Positions 35,736-45,500 of a stretch of 64,000 nt of DNA are shown here, piece by piece. This stretch comes from Micromonospora sp. WMMA1947 (GTDB lineage: Bacteria > Actinomycetota > Actinomycetes > Mycobacteriales > Micromonosporaceae). Both the position numbers and the translations under genes were made by a program. Below the pieces are notes generated by a model. It made no database searches. It saw only the letters and a list, made by a program, of their open reading frames with translations, and was not told the origin of the DNA. The first letter of the stretch is position 1. Every line of letters begins with the position of its first letter. The DNA is taken from contig NZ_CP114909.1 in NCBI RefSeq assembly GCF_027497355.1, positions 6,220,001 to 6,284,000 on the forward strand, written 5' to 3'.

Positions 35736-35975
35736 GCGCTCCCACCTGCGTAAACGTGATCCGCGGTAACGGATTTCGGAACACCCGGTTACTGACTTCA
35801 CTCAATGGGACAAGCAGTTTCGACGGCACCCGGCGGCGGAAACCGGACAGACGGCGAGCAGCCGACCGGCAATTGCGCGGCTCGATGACCCGTTCTGCGC
35901 CCCGCGCCCGATTCGGCGGCCTGGGTGACCGGGCTCACCACATTGCGGGTAACAATTCGGTCGAGACGGGGCGCC

Positions 35976-36737
35976 TCAGCCGACCCGGGCCGGGCGCCAC
36001 CGCGCGTTCCGGGCCGCCGCGGGCACCGGCAGGGCGCTCGTCGTCGTGCTCCGGTACGGCAGGGCGGGCCGCAGGGCCACGGTTGCCGCGTACGCCTCGG
36101 CGGCGAGGGTCCGGGCGGCCTCGGCGGCCAGTTCCGCGTCCCGCCAGGCCGTCCGCTCCCGCGCGGCGGCGCGCTCCCATCCGGCCCGGCGCCCGTCCCG
36201 AACCGTGCGGGCCAGCACGATCTCCTGCTCGGCCGGGTGCCGGCGCGGATCCCATCCGTTGCGGTGCGCCAGCACGTCGGCGAGCTGACGGGCGGTCAGG
36301 TCGCCCCGCCAGTGGGCCGTCATGGCGGCGTGGTGCAGCCAGCGCTCCCGGGCCGCGTACTCGCCCGGGGTGCGCGGGGTGCGCGGGGCACCCAGCGCGG
36401 CGGCGCCGGCCAGGCGGCGGGCGGCGCTGTCCGCCTCGTCGTACGCGGTCCAGGCCCGGTCCGCCTCGTCCTGCGCGGCCAGCCACCGCTCCCGGCGGCG
36501 ACGGGCCGTCTGGGCGGCCCCGGCGGCGGCCACCGCCACCTCCTCGGCGTAGCGGACCAGATCGTCGCGGCGGGCGGCATCGGCGTCCGGCTCGGGGGCG
36601 GCGTCCGGCTCGGGGTCGCGTTCCGGCCGGGCGACGAGCGCGGCGAGCAGGCCCAGGGCGAGCAGCAGCAGGAAGGACCAGATGGCGGCGGCCTCGGGCA
36701 CCGCGGTGAGGAAGTGGTACAGAGCGGTCTGCGACAT
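35976..36737 (-). CDS. Hypothetical single-pass membrane protein with helical tail
   Basis: 253 aa. After a short N-terminus there is one membrane helix (residues about 15-36, IWSFLLLLALGLLAALVA), an acidic stretch rich in Asp/Pro/Glu, then about 180 residues of Ala/Arg/Glu-rich helix with the look of coiled coil (RYAEEVAVAAAGAAQTARRRR, ELAAEAARTLAAEAYAATVA). GAGGTG precedes ATG 36737. No family is recognised. The composition is normal for the genome and the codon third positions are GC-rich, so it is likely a real gene. Its place after a riboswitch-controlled unit appears accidental. Confidence 0.7.
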   Translation of the reverse strand: MSQTALYHFLTAVPEAAAIWSFLLLLALGLLAALVARPERDPEPDAAPEPDADAARRDDLVRYAEEVAVAAAGAAQTARRRRERWLAAQDEADRAWTAYDEADSAARRLAGAAALGAPRTPRTPGEYAARERWLHHAAMTAHWRGDLTARQLADVLAHRNGWDPRRHPAEQEIVLARTVRDGRRAGWERAAARERTAWRDAELAAEAARTLAAEAYAATVALRPALPYRSTTTSALPVPAAARNARWRPARVG

Positions 36738-36874
36738 GGTCGGCACCTCACGGGAAGAACCTGGCGGGAGGACCCGCACGACCTCGCCGGGGCGGGCCGG
36801 TGGAACGGGCCGCCGGGGCGGGTGCGGGGATGACGTTCGGTGGGTGCGGTGAACGGGCGTGGCCCGTGGGCGGA

Positions 36875-37219
36875 TCAGCGGGCGGGCGGGGCCCGCGGGC
36901 CGGCCGGCGCGGCGACCCGGCCGGCCGGGACCGGCTGCGGTGCGGCCGGGTCGACGGCCCGGGGAGCGGGCGCCGGGACACCGGCGGGAAGGGCCTGCCG
37001 CTCGGCCGCGCGGTCGGCCTCCGGCCGCGCGGTGGCCGAGGCACCGGCGACGGGGTACGCCGGGACGGCCGCCGCCGGAGCCGGGGCGGCAGCGGCGACA
37101 CCGGACGGCAGCGTGGCGGCGCCGAACGAGCAGGCGACGACCACGGCGAGACTGGCGAGCATCCGGGCGGTCCAGCGCGCCACCCACCACACGGGGCAGG
37201 TGAGCGCGATCGGAAGCAC
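36875..37219 (-). CDS. Small putative secreted Ala/Pro-rich protein
   Basis: 114 aa from GTG 37219. Residues about 18-44 form a signal peptide with a probable AAA-type cleavage site, after which the mature part is almost only Ala, Pro, Arg and Val with no domain. The start could also be Met20. It is 137 bases upstream of the single-pass membrane protein on the same strand. The hydrophobic segment and its position argue for a gene; the low complexity argues for caution. Confidence 0.45.
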   Translation of the reverse strand: MLPIALTCPVWWVARWTARMLASLAVVVACSFGAATLPSGVAAAAPAPAAAVPAYPVAGASATARPEADRAAERQALPAGVPAPAPRAVDPAAPQPVPAGRVAAPAGPRAPPAR

Positions 37220-37299
37220 GGGTACAAATTACCGCCGAACCCCCACGAACGCACCGCCGCACGGCGTGTCGCGAATCGACCGGCCGAGGGGTGCGCGTG

Positions 37300-38529
37300 T
37301 CAGTCCGGGCGACGCCGCCCGGCGTACTCGATGCCCTCGCCCGGACCGGCGACGGACGTCGCGCCGCCGTCGGCGGCCGGGCCGGCGGCGTCGTCGGCGG
37401 CCCGGCGCGGAGCCGGCACCGCCGGCGCGGCGGCCGGCATGCGGGACGCGGCGCGGGCCCGGCGGGACGGGCCGAGCAGGCGCATCATCGGCACCTCCAC
37501 CCAGCGGTGCAGCGCGGCGGCCAGCGCGAGCGTGACCACCAGGAAGCCGAGGACCGCGAGCGGGCCGCGCCAGCCGGGCAGGCCGCTCCCCCAGTGCCCG
37601 GTCAGCCGCAGCACGGTGACCATGACCAGCACGTGCACCAGGTAGAAGGCGAACGACACCTCGCCGAGCCAGACCATGGCGCGGGACCGCCAGGGGGTGG
37701 GCCGGCCGCGCACGTCGGCGTCCGCCGCGGCGGCGATGACCAGCAGGTATGCGACCGCGAGCAGCGCCGCCCAGAACTCGGCCGGGATCCACAGCGCGGC
37801 GACGACCCAGGTGGTGACGAAGACGCCGGTGGCGACGGTGAGGTTCGGGCCGCGCCAGCGGTGCCGGCGCATCAGCTCGGCGGCGGCCACACCCATCCAG
37901 AACTCCAGCGACCGGGTCACCGGGAAGATCTGCGTGAACCACCACCGCTGCTCCTCCGGCACGAGCTGCTGGCCGGGCCACAGCGCCAGGATGAGCAGCG
38001 GCGCCGCGACCAGCACGGTCCGCAGCACGCCGGTACGGGCCCGGCGCAGCCACGGCACCACGAGCGGCAGGCACAGGTAGAAGGCCAGCTCGCAGGAGAG
38101 CGACCAGCTCACGTTGTTGACGCTGTAGAAGTAGCCGCCCAGCGGGATCCACGCCTGGACCAGGAAGAAGTTGGCGATCGCGGCCCACGGGACGATCGGG
38201 TCGGCGAACCAGGCCGCGACCGTCACCGCCGCGACGAACGTCACCACGTGGTTCGGGTAGATCTTGGCGAACCGGCGGCGCAGGAACGTCCACGCGCGTT
38301 CCCCGTCCCGGTACGACCAGACCAGCACGAACCCGCTGAGGATGAAGAAGAACTCGACGCCGGACAGGCCGAGGCTGAACGCCTTGTCGATCAGGGGCTT
38401 CAGGTGCGGCTCGGCGACGATGCCCATGGTCCCGGCGTGGAAGCCGAAGACGAGCAGCGCGGCGACCCACCGCAATCCGGTCAGCGACGGCAGTCGTGGG
38501 GCACGGGTGACGGTCGGCGCGCTGGTCAT
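37300..38529 (-). CDS. Acyltransferase family 3 membrane protein
   Basis: 409 aa. It begins near LPSLTGLRWVAALLVFGFHAG, the hallmark start of acyltransferase-3 proteins (catalytic His in the first helix), has a second motif FFFILSGFVLVWSYR, and about ten membrane helices. A disordered Ala/Pro tail of about 60 residues ends the protein. Such enzymes O-acylate sugars of polysaccharides, peptidoglycan, lipids or antibiotics using acyl-CoA. Divergent from the pyruvyltransferase gene, it may decorate the surface polymer. ATG 38529 is preferred; a GTG three codons upstream is possible. Confidence 0.87.
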   Translation of the reverse strand: MTSAPTVTRAPRLPSLTGLRWVAALLVFGFHAGTMGIVAEPHLKPLIDKAFSLGLSGVEFFFILSGFVLVWSYRDGERAWTFLRRRFAKIYPNHVVTFVAAVTVAAWFADPIVPWAAIANFFLVQAWIPLGGYFYSVNNVSWSLSCELAFYLCLPLVVPWLRRARTGVLRTVLVAAPLLILALWPGQQLVPEEQRWWFTQIFPVTRSLEFWMGVAAAELMRRHRWRGPNLTVATGVFVTTWVVAALWIPAEFWAALLAVAYLLVIAAAADADVRGRPTPWRSRAMVWLGEVSFAFYLVHVLVMVTVLRLTGHWGSGLPGWRGPLAVLGFLVVTLALAAALHRWVEVPMMRLLGPSRRARAASRMPAAAPAVPAPRRAADDAAGPAADGGATSVAGPGEGIEYAGRRRPD

Positions 38530-38689
38530 TCCGGGCACCCTACCCCGGGGGAACCGGGACGTTCCCGGCGAGCCGACGTCCGCCGGGTCTCTCAGGGGCG
38601 GCGGATAGGATTTCCGTTCCTGCACGCGCGGGCACCCCACCACGGCCCCCGCCCGGACGCCGTGCCGTACGGAAGGTGAGCGAAACCGG

Positions 38690-40015
38690 ATGCACCAGCG
38701 GATCCTGCTCCGCGCCCGCAAGGGCCCGTTCGACGTCCTCACGCCGGAGGAGACGTTCGCCGGCAACTGGATCGGCGACAACAGCGGCAACCTGGTCTTC
38801 AGCCACGCCGCGCACAAGCTGCTCGCCACCTCCACGGCCGAGATCACAGCGACCCGCACCCCGGCCGACCCGCGGCTCGCCGACGAGATCAACGAGCGGC
38901 ACGACGTCTTCGTGGTGCCGCTGGCGAACGCGTTCCGGCGCAGCTTCATCCACCGGCTCACGCCGCTGACCCGGCTGATCGAACGGCTGAAGATCCCGGT
39001 GGTGGTGCTCGGCGTCGGCGTGCAGACGAACGTCGACGGCGACCGCGAGTACCTACGCCCGATCGACGAACCGGTCCGCGCGTTCTGCAAGGCCGTGCTG
39101 GACCGGTCGCACAGCATCGGCGTCCGCGGCGAGGTGACCGAGAGCTACCTCAACACGCTGGGCTTCTCCGACGTGGAGCAGATCGGCTGCCCGTCGATGT
39201 TCCTGCACGGCGACACGTTCCGGCTCGAGAAGGACCGCCCGGAGCTGACCGCCGACTCGAAGGTCGCGCTCACCATCTCCCCGTACGTCCGCTCGATGGC
39301 CGCCGTGGTCCGCCACCACCAGGAGCGCTACCCGAACCTCTGCTACGTGCCGCAGGACCTGCGCACGCTCGGCACCCTGCTCTACGGCGACGCGCCCGAG
39401 CACCGGGGCCAGAGCAGCGACATCCCGCTGCACACCTCGCACCCGCTGTTCGCCGAGGACAAGGTGCGCATGTTCGTCGACCCGTGGACCTGGATGTCGC
39501 ACCTGTCCGGGTACGACTTCGCGTTCGGCACCCGCATCCACGGCACCATCACCGCGCTCGTCGCCGGCACGCCCGGCTACCTGTTCGCGCACGACTCGCG
39601 CACGCTGGAACTGGCCCGCTACTTCGGCATCCCGCACCGGATCATGCGGGACGTGCCGGCCGACGTCGACGCCGCCGACCTCTACGCGGAGGCCGACTAC
39701 ACCGCGCTCAACGACGGCCACAAGGCCCGCTTCGAGACCATCACCGCGTTCCTGCGCAAGCACGACCTCGGCACCTCGTTCGCCGACGGTGACAGCGCCG
39801 CGCGCTTCGACCGGCAGGTCGCCGAGACGGTGTTCCCGCCGGCCGTCCGGCCCGCCGCCGCCACCCCGCCGGCCGAACTGCTGACCCGCATCGAGCGGCT
39901 GCGCGACGAGAACGCCAAGCTCACCGCCACCATCGACGCGCTGCGGTCGCAGCAGCTCCGGGAGCGGATCAAGCAGGCCGTCCCGGGCACCGTCCGCCGG
40001 ATGCTGCGGCGCTGA
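38690..40015 (+). CDS. Polysaccharide pyruvyltransferase family protein
   Basis: 441 aa. The PF04230 fold is indicated by FAGNWIGDNSGNLVF at the start, VVVLGVGVQTN, SIGVRGEVTESYL, IGCPSMFL and the late GTRIHGTITALVAGTPGYL. These enzymes add a pyruvyl ketal from phosphoenolpyruvate to surface glycans (CsaB, ExoV), although some members have other substrates. The last about 45 residues are a predicted coiled coil (RIERLRDENAKLTATIDAL) followed by a basic tail. TAGGAT near 38606 may be its -10. It stands divergent to the acyltransferase gene, which suits a pair of polymer-decorating enzymes. Confidence 0.87.
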   Translation: MHQRILLRARKGPFDVLTPEETFAGNWIGDNSGNLVFSHAAHKLLATSTAEITATRTPADPRLADEINERHDVFVVPLANAFRRSFIHRLTPLTRLIERLKIPVVVLGVGVQTNVDGDREYLRPIDEPVRAFCKAVLDRSHSIGVRGEVTESYLNTLGFSDVEQIGCPSMFLHGDTFRLEKDRPELTADSKVALTISPYVRSMAAVVRHHQERYPNLCYVPQDLRTLGTLLYGDAPEHRGQSSDIPLHTSHPLFAEDKVRMFVDPWTWMSHLSGYDFAFGTRIHGTITALVAGTPGYLFAHDSRTLELARYFGIPHRIMRDVPADVDAADLYAEADYTALNDGHKARFETITAFLRKHDLGTSFADGDSAARFDRQVAETVFPPAVRPAAATPPAELLTRIERLRDENAKLTATIDALRSQQLRERIKQAVPGTVRRMLRR

Positions 40016-40055
40016 CCGTCGTACGCCTGTTCGAGAGCGCGGTACGATCGGCGAC

Positions 40056-40691
40056 GTGTCCGACGCGTACCAGCCCTCGATGCTCGACCTGGCCGAGCAG
40101 GGCCCGGCCCTGGGCCCGCTCGCCGGGGCGCTGCGCCGGCACGAGCTGAGCCGGGGCGCCTGGGTCGACCACCTGCCCGGCTGGGTCCGGGGCTCCGACG
40201 AGGTGCTCGACACGCTGCGCCACGACGTGCCGTGGCGGGCCGAACGCCGCACCATGTACGACACCGCTGTCGACGTACCCCGGCTGCTCTGCTGGTACGC
40301 CGCCGGCCGGCCCCTGCCGCACCCGGTGCTCACCGCGGCCCGGGACGCACTCACCCGGCACTACGCGCCCGAACTGGGCGAGCCGTTCGTCACCGCCGGC
40401 ATGTGCCTGTACCGCGACGGGCGCGACAGCGTCGCCTGGCACGGCGACACCCTGGGCCGCTCCGCGCACACCGACACCATGGTGGCGATCGTGTCGTTCG
40501 GCTCCCCGCGCGCGCTGCTGCTGCGCCCCCGCGGCGGAGGCGGCGGCAGCCTGCGGTTCCCGCTCGGCCACGGCGACCTCGTGGTCATGGGCGGCTCCTG
40601 CCAGCGCACCTGGGAACACGCGGTGCCGAAGACCACCCGGCCGGTCGGCCCCCGCGTCAGCGTCCAGTTCCGTCCCACCGGCGTCGCCTGA
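40056..40691 (+). CDS. alkB: AlkB-family Fe(II)/2-oxoglutarate dioxygenase
   Basis: 211 aa. The iron triad is His129 and Asp131 in AWHGD and His188 in TWEHAVPK; the 2-oxoglutarate arginine is Arg200 in GPRVSVQFR. The nucleotide-recognition lid has CLYRDGRDS. The family removes alkyl groups from damaged bases by oxidation; a subgroup acts on RNA or other molecules. GTG 40056 has a TACGAT box seven bases upstream, so the message is probably leaderless. No damage-responsive operator is evident. A short stem (40697-40715) follows the stop. Confidence 0.9.
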   Translation: MSDAYQPSMLDLAEQGPALGPLAGALRRHELSRGAWVDHLPGWVRGSDEVLDTLRHDVPWRAERRTMYDTAVDVPRLLCWYAAGRPLPHPVLTAARDALTRHYAPELGEPFVTAGMCLYRDGRDSVAWHGDTLGRSAHTDTMVAIVSFGSPRALLLRPRGGGGGSLRFPLGHGDLVVMGGSCQRTWEHAVPKTTRPVGPRVSVQFRPTGVA

Positions 40692-40696
40692 GCCGG

Positions 40697-40715
40697 GGCG
40701 GGACCACGTCCCGCC
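40697..40715 (+). terminator. Short hairpin after the AlkB gene
   Basis: A seven-base stem GGCGGGA/TCCCGCC with a five-base loop CCACG starts six bases after the stop. Without a U-tract it is a weak candidate. Confidence 0.4.
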
Positions 40716-40785
40716 AGGGCACGTGCTAGAAACAACTCCCAGGGTCGATCACGCCCCCGTCACCCGATGACGCGAAGGGCGACCG

Positions 40786-42123
40786 ATGACCCAGTCCCCC
40801 ACCTCCCGCTGGTCCCCGTGGACCCTGCACGGCGACGGCCGCCAGGTACGCCCCGGCGACGTGGTCGCGCCCGACGAGCGGCTCTCCTGGCCGCGCACCA
40901 TCGGCGTGGGCGTGCAGCACGTGGTCGCCATGTTCGGCGCCACCTTCACCGTCCCGCTGATCACCGGGTTCCCGCCCGCCACCACGCTGCTGTTCTCCGG
41001 CCTCGGCACGCTGCTGTTCCTGCTGATCACCGGCAACCGGCTGCCCTCGTACCTCGGTTCGTCGTTCGCGTTCATCGCGCCGGTGCTGGCGGCGAAGACC
41101 GACGGCGGCATCGGCGCGGCCCTCGGCGGCATCGTGGTCGCGGGCGTCGCGCTGGCGCTCGTCGGCGTGGTGGTGCAGGTGGCCGGTTCCCGCTGGATCG
41201 ACGCGCTGATGCCGCCGGTGGTGACCGGCGCGATCGTCATGCTGATCGGCCTCAACCTCGCGCCGGTGGCCTGGGACGGCGACGGCTCCGGCACCGGCGT
41301 CAAGGCGCAGCCGCTGATCGCCGTGGTCACGCTCCTCGCGATCCTGCTCACGACGGTGCTGTTCCGGGGCTTCGTGGCGCGGCTGTCGATCCTCGTCGGC
41401 GTGGTGGTCGGGTGGGTGCTCGCCGCGCTCACCGGCAACCTCGACCAGCAGGCGGTCAGCGGCCTGCGCCAGGCGGCCTGGGTCGGTTTCCCCGAGTTCC
41501 ACACGCCGAGCTTCGACGCGCGCGCCGTCGTGCTGGTCATCCCGGTGATCCTGGTGCTGATCGCGGAGAACGCCGGGCACGTCAAGGCGGTCGCCGCGAT
41601 GACCGGCCGCAACCTGGACCGCGACATGGGCCGGGCGCTGCTCGGCGACGGCGTCGCCACGGTGCTGGCCGGCTCCGGCGGCGGTTCCGGCACCACCACG
41701 TACGCGGAGAACATCGGCGTGATGGCCGCGACCCGCGTCTACTCCACCGCCGCGTACTGGATCGCCGGCGGAACGGCGATCCTGCTCGGGCTGTGCCCGA
41801 AGTTCGGCGCGCTGATCCTGACCGTCCCGGCCGGTGTGCTCGGCGGCGCCACCACGGCCCTGTACGGCCTGATCGCCATCCTCGGCGCCCGGATCTGGAT
41901 CGAGAGCCGGGTCGACTTCCACGACCCGATCAACCTGTTCACCGCGGCGGTGGCGGTGATCATCGGGGCCGCCAACTACACGTTGACGGCCGGCGACCTG
42001 TCGTTCAACGGCATCGCGCTGGGCACCGCCGCCGCCTTGGCGATCTACCACGGCATGCGCCTGATCGCCCGCCTGCGCGGCACCACTCCCGAGTCCCGCC
42101 AATCCCCCGACCCCGAACTCTGA
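40786..42123 (+). CDS. Uracil/xanthine permease (NCS2, UraA type)
   Basis: 445 aa, about 14 membrane helices. Family features include VGVQHVVAMFGATFTVPL in the first helix, LPSYLGSSFAFIAPV, GSGGGSGTTTYAENIGVMAATRVYS (helix 10 region with the QN/T-type substrate contacts) and PAGVLGGATTALYGLIA. It imports a nucleobase, probably uracil or xanthine, with protons. No PyrR attenuator or purine riboswitch is visible in the 94-base upstream gap. The gene has no operon partner, and three repeats separate it from the convergent topoisomerase gene. Confidence 0.92.
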   Translation: MTQSPTSRWSPWTLHGDGRQVRPGDVVAPDERLSWPRTIGVGVQHVVAMFGATFTVPLITGFPPATTLLFSGLGTLLFLLITGNRLPSYLGSSFAFIAPVLAAKTDGGIGAALGGIVVAGVALALVGVVVQVAGSRWIDALMPPVVTGAIVMLIGLNLAPVAWDGDGSGTGVKAQPLIAVVTLLAILLTTVLFRGFVARLSILVGVVVGWVLAALTGNLDQQAVSGLRQAAWVGFPEFHTPSFDARAVVLVIPVILVLIAENAGHVKAVAAMTGRNLDRDMGRALLGDGVATVLAGSGGGSGTTTYAENIGVMAATRVYSTAAYWIAGGTAILLGLCPKFGALILTVPAGVLGGATTALYGLIAILGARIWIESRVDFHDPINLFTAAVAVIIGAANYTLTAGDLSFNGIALGTAAALAIYHGMRLIARLRGTTPESRQSPDPEL

Positions 42124-42174
42124 CCCCTCACCCCACCCGCCCCGCCGCCTTTTGCCCCGCCGCCCCGTCGCTCC

Positions 42175-42235
42175 GTCGATCATGAAGTTAGCGGCACAAA
42201 TTGCCCGATTCACGCCCGCCAACTTCATGGTCAAC
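42175..42235. repeat. Palindromic intergenic element (copy 2)
   Basis: Arms 42175-42194 (containing GATCATGAAGTTAGCGG) and 42216-42235 (CCGCCAACTTCATGGTCAAC) match at 17 of 20 positions; loop of 21 bases. Confidence 0.75.
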
Positions 42236-42277
42236 AGACGGTCGGGGCGCGATCGGGACACCCGAGGGCCCGACCGC

Positions 42278-42338
42278 GTCGATCATGAAGTTGACGGCGA
42301 TCGGTGTCCGTTTTGCCGCCGCCAACCTCATGATCAAC
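42278..42338. repeat. Palindromic intergenic element (copy 3)
   Basis: Arms 42278-42298 (containing GATCATGAAGTTGACGGC) and 42318-42338 match at 18 of 21 positions. The arm core ATCATGAAGTT is shared with copy 2. Confidence 0.75.
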
Positions 42339-42402
42339 CGCGCAGGACGGGGGGCGAGTGCCCACACACCCGCAACTCGCCAGCCACCCGGGCGCCCGCT
42401 GC

Positions 42403-42463
42403 GGTGATCAAGGAGTTTGTGGTCGGCGGGAGGCGTGAAAGGGCCGCAAACTCCTTGATCAAC
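42403..42463. repeat. Palindromic intergenic element (copy 4)
   Basis: Arms 42403-42424 (GATCAAGGAGTTTG core) and 42442-42463 (CAAACTCCTTGATC core) match at 19 of 22 positions, loop of 17 bases. It has the same GATC-bearing end as the other copies but a different stem core (AAGGAGTTTG). Confidence 0.75.
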
Positions 42464-42576
42464 GGGGTCGGGCAGTGCCGAGATGGGCAGGGTCGCCGGG
42501 TGCGCGGGCGCGGGCGGGAGACGAGCGGGCGCGACTGAGCGGTAGGGCGGGTGCGCCAGGCGCCCGCCCTACCTCG

Positions 42577-45500
42577 TCAGTCGCGGTCGATGTGGTGGCC
42601 CACCACCGTCGGGCCGAGCATGACGGCGAAACCGGAGCCGTCTCGGCGCGGGTCAGCAGGGGGCAGTTCCACCGGGTCGCCGGTGGCCGTCGCACCCACC
42701 GGCCGCGGACCGATCCACGCCACCGACAGCTCCACCTCACCCTTGAGGAACCGCTGCGCGCGGACGCCGCCGGTCGCCCTCCCCTTCGCCGGGTACGCCT
42801 TGAACGGCGTCACCTTCACCGTGGCTCCGGTCGAGGTGACCACCATCGGCTCACCGTGCTTCGCGTCGTCGGTGCGGATCGCGCCGAAGAAGACCGCCCG
42901 GGCGTCGCCTGGCAGGTTGATGCCGGCCATGCCGCCGCCCTTGAGCCCCTGCGGGCGTACCACCGATGCGGCGAAGCGCAGCAGCGACGCCTCCGAGGAG
43001 ACGAACGCCAGCGTCTCGGCGCCGTCGGTCAGCCAGGTCGCGCCGATCACCTCGTCGCCGTCGCGCAACGAGATCACCTCGAACTCGTCGGAGCGGACCG
43101 GCCAGTCCGGGGCGCACACCTTCACCACGCCGGCCCGGGTGCCGAGCGCCAGACCGGGCGAACCCTGCGCGGACGGACCCAGCGGGGCGAGCCCCACCAC
43201 CGTCTCGCCCGGCTCCAGCGGCACCAGTTCCGCCGCCGACATGCCACCGCGCAGTGACACCGTGCCGGACTGCTCCGGCAGCACCGGCAACGGCAACACG
43301 TCGATCTTGAACGCGCGCCCGGCGCTGGTCACCAGCAGCACCCGGCCGCGGGCGGTGGAGTGCACGAGCGCGCGTACCGCGTCGTGCTTGACCCGGCCGC
43401 TGCGCCGGCGCGCCTCGGCGGCCTCCTCCGACTCGGCCGCGGTCCGCGCCACCAGCCCGGTGGCGGAGAGGATCACCTGGCACGGGTCGTCGGCGACCTC
43501 CAGCGGACCGGCGGGCACCGAGGCGGCGAGCACCTCCTTGAGGTCGCCGTCGACGAGCGTGGTGCGCCGCGGCGCGCCGAACTGCTTGACCACGGCGGCC
43601 AGCTCGTCGGAGACGACCTTCCGCAGCACCTTGGGATCGTCCAGGATCTTCGACAGCTCGGCGATCTCGCCGCGCAGCTTCTCCTGCTCGGCCTCCAGCT
43701 CCAGCCGGTCGTACTTGGTCAGCCGGCGCAGCGGAGTGTCCAGGATGTAGCTCGCCTGGATCTCGGAGAGCTTGAACTTCTGCATCAGGCCGTCCTTGGC
43801 GGCCTGCGCGTCCTCGCTGGCGCGGATCAGCTTGACCACCCGGTCGATGTCGAGCAGGGCGATCAGCAGACCGTCGACCAGGTGCAGGCGCTCCTCCCGC
43901 TTGCGCTTGCGGTACGCGCTGCGCCGGGTCACCACCTCGTAGCGGTGCGCCAGGAACACGTCGAGCAGTTCCTTGAGCCCGAGCGTGCGGGGCTGGCCGT
44001 CGACGAGCACCAGGTTGTTCACGCCGAAGGACTGCTCCAGCGGGGTGAGCCGGTAGAGGTCCGCGAGCAGCGCCTGCGGGTTCACGCCGACCTTGCACTC
44101 CACCACCAGGCGGGTGCCGTTCTCCCGGTCGGTGAGGTCCTTGACGTCGGCGATGCCGGTCAGCCGCTTGGTCTTGTTCACCTCGTTGGTGATGGCCGCG
44201 ATGACCTTCTCGGCGCCGACGCCGTACGGCAGCTCGGTCACGGTGATGGCCTGCCGGCCGCGGCTGCCCTCCAGCGGGCCGATCTCCACCCGCCCGCGCA
44301 TGCGCACCACGCCGCGCCCGGTCTCGTACGCGCGGCGCACCTCGTCCAGGCCGAGCAGCAGCCCGCCGGTGGGCAGGTCGGGGCCGGGGACGAACTCCAT
44401 GAGCTTGTCGAGCGTGGCGTCCGGGTGGTTGATCAGCCAGCGGGCGGCCTGGACCACCTCACCGAGGTTGTGCGGGATCATGTTGGTCGCCATGCCGACG
44501 GCGATGCCGGACGCGCCGTTGACGAGCAGGTTCGGGAACGCCGCCGGCAGCACGGTGGGCTGGGTCAGCGAGCCGTCGTAGTTCGGCTCGTAGTCGACGG
44601 TGTCCTCACCCAGCTCGCCGGTGAGCAGCATCGCCTCGCGGGACATCCGGGCCTCGGTGTTGTGGTTGACGAAACCACCGGCCAGGAAAGAGTGGTCCGC
44701 GGATTCGACTCGAACGGAAAAGACCTCCGCCGGCTCGTCGGGAGCAACCGCGACGACCTTCTCGTACCGATAGCCCGCATCCATGACGGGCAGGATCGTG
44801 GCAAGGATCTCGGTGTCCTTGATGCGGTCGATGATGCGGAGTCGTTCGGTTTCCCACCGCTCGACACGATCGAAGTTGTGGCTGGTGAGCCACTTGCGTC
44901 CGCTGCCCCGACGATCGAAGTCGATGCTGCTGCGCACGTAGTCGGCCACAAAGGGGACATGGTCCTGACTGAGCCGATGCGGGCGCAGCGGCGCGTGCCG
45001 CAGCATCTTGGCCAGCACCGCCTGCTTGGTACGGAGAAAGCCGACACGAGTTGCGAAAGCCCTGATGTTTCGCGTCCCGGAAACCACCAAGCGGTGCTCC
45101 ACCGAGCCACTGGGCCGGGTGTAGTGGCGTCGACAGGCGATCACACCGAACTCCGCGAGCAGTTCTTGCACCTCCCGAGTCAGACGCTCGCTGTAGCTGG
45201 TGTACTGGATGGTGAAGCTGCTGTTGGCGACGCGGACTCCGCCGTCACCTTCGAAGAGGGCCATCAGGAAGGCCCTCTTGATGCCCCACCCCCCTGCCCA
45301 GACGAATTCGGGCACGAACTTGTCTCTCGCCTGGTGACCGATGAGCTCGGCGAGTGGACTCGCCCGGAAGGCGTCCATCCCGCCGGCGACGTCTTGGACG
45401 TCAAGTTCGTGAATACGGCGACGGTCTCGGCGCGTGTGCCGGTCGTTGACGTAGCGGCGTCCAGCCACGACCTGGTCGTAGGCATGCAGGACCTCGCCGA

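Larger units (their letters stand above)
35318..35975 (-). other. 658-base gene-free region: leader and promoter of the C39-like gene
   Basis: Minus-strand reading: a promoter at 35707-35735, the riboswitch at about 35525-35650, then about 200 bases to GTG 35317 in which I see no gene. From 35745 to 35975 the DNA is less GC-rich and contains a short inverted repeat ATCCG-N6-CGGAT (35759-35774); no coding sequence is evident there. Confidence 0.5.
42124..42576. other. 453-base gene-free region with three palindromic elements
   Basis: The region between two convergent stop codons contains three separately listed inverted repeats and no credible reading frame. The hairpins may serve as terminators for both neighbours. 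Confidence 0.7.

Noticed and set aside
35731..35744. CebR-like operator (TGGGAGCGCT half) upstream of the riboswitch
   Set aside because: Only one half fits the TGGGAGCGCTCCCA consensus; the other half differs at all four positions, and the sequence already serves as a -35 element.
42124..42576. CRISPR array
   Set aside because: The three repeats are inverted repeats with differing arms and no uniform spacers; no cas genes are in the window.
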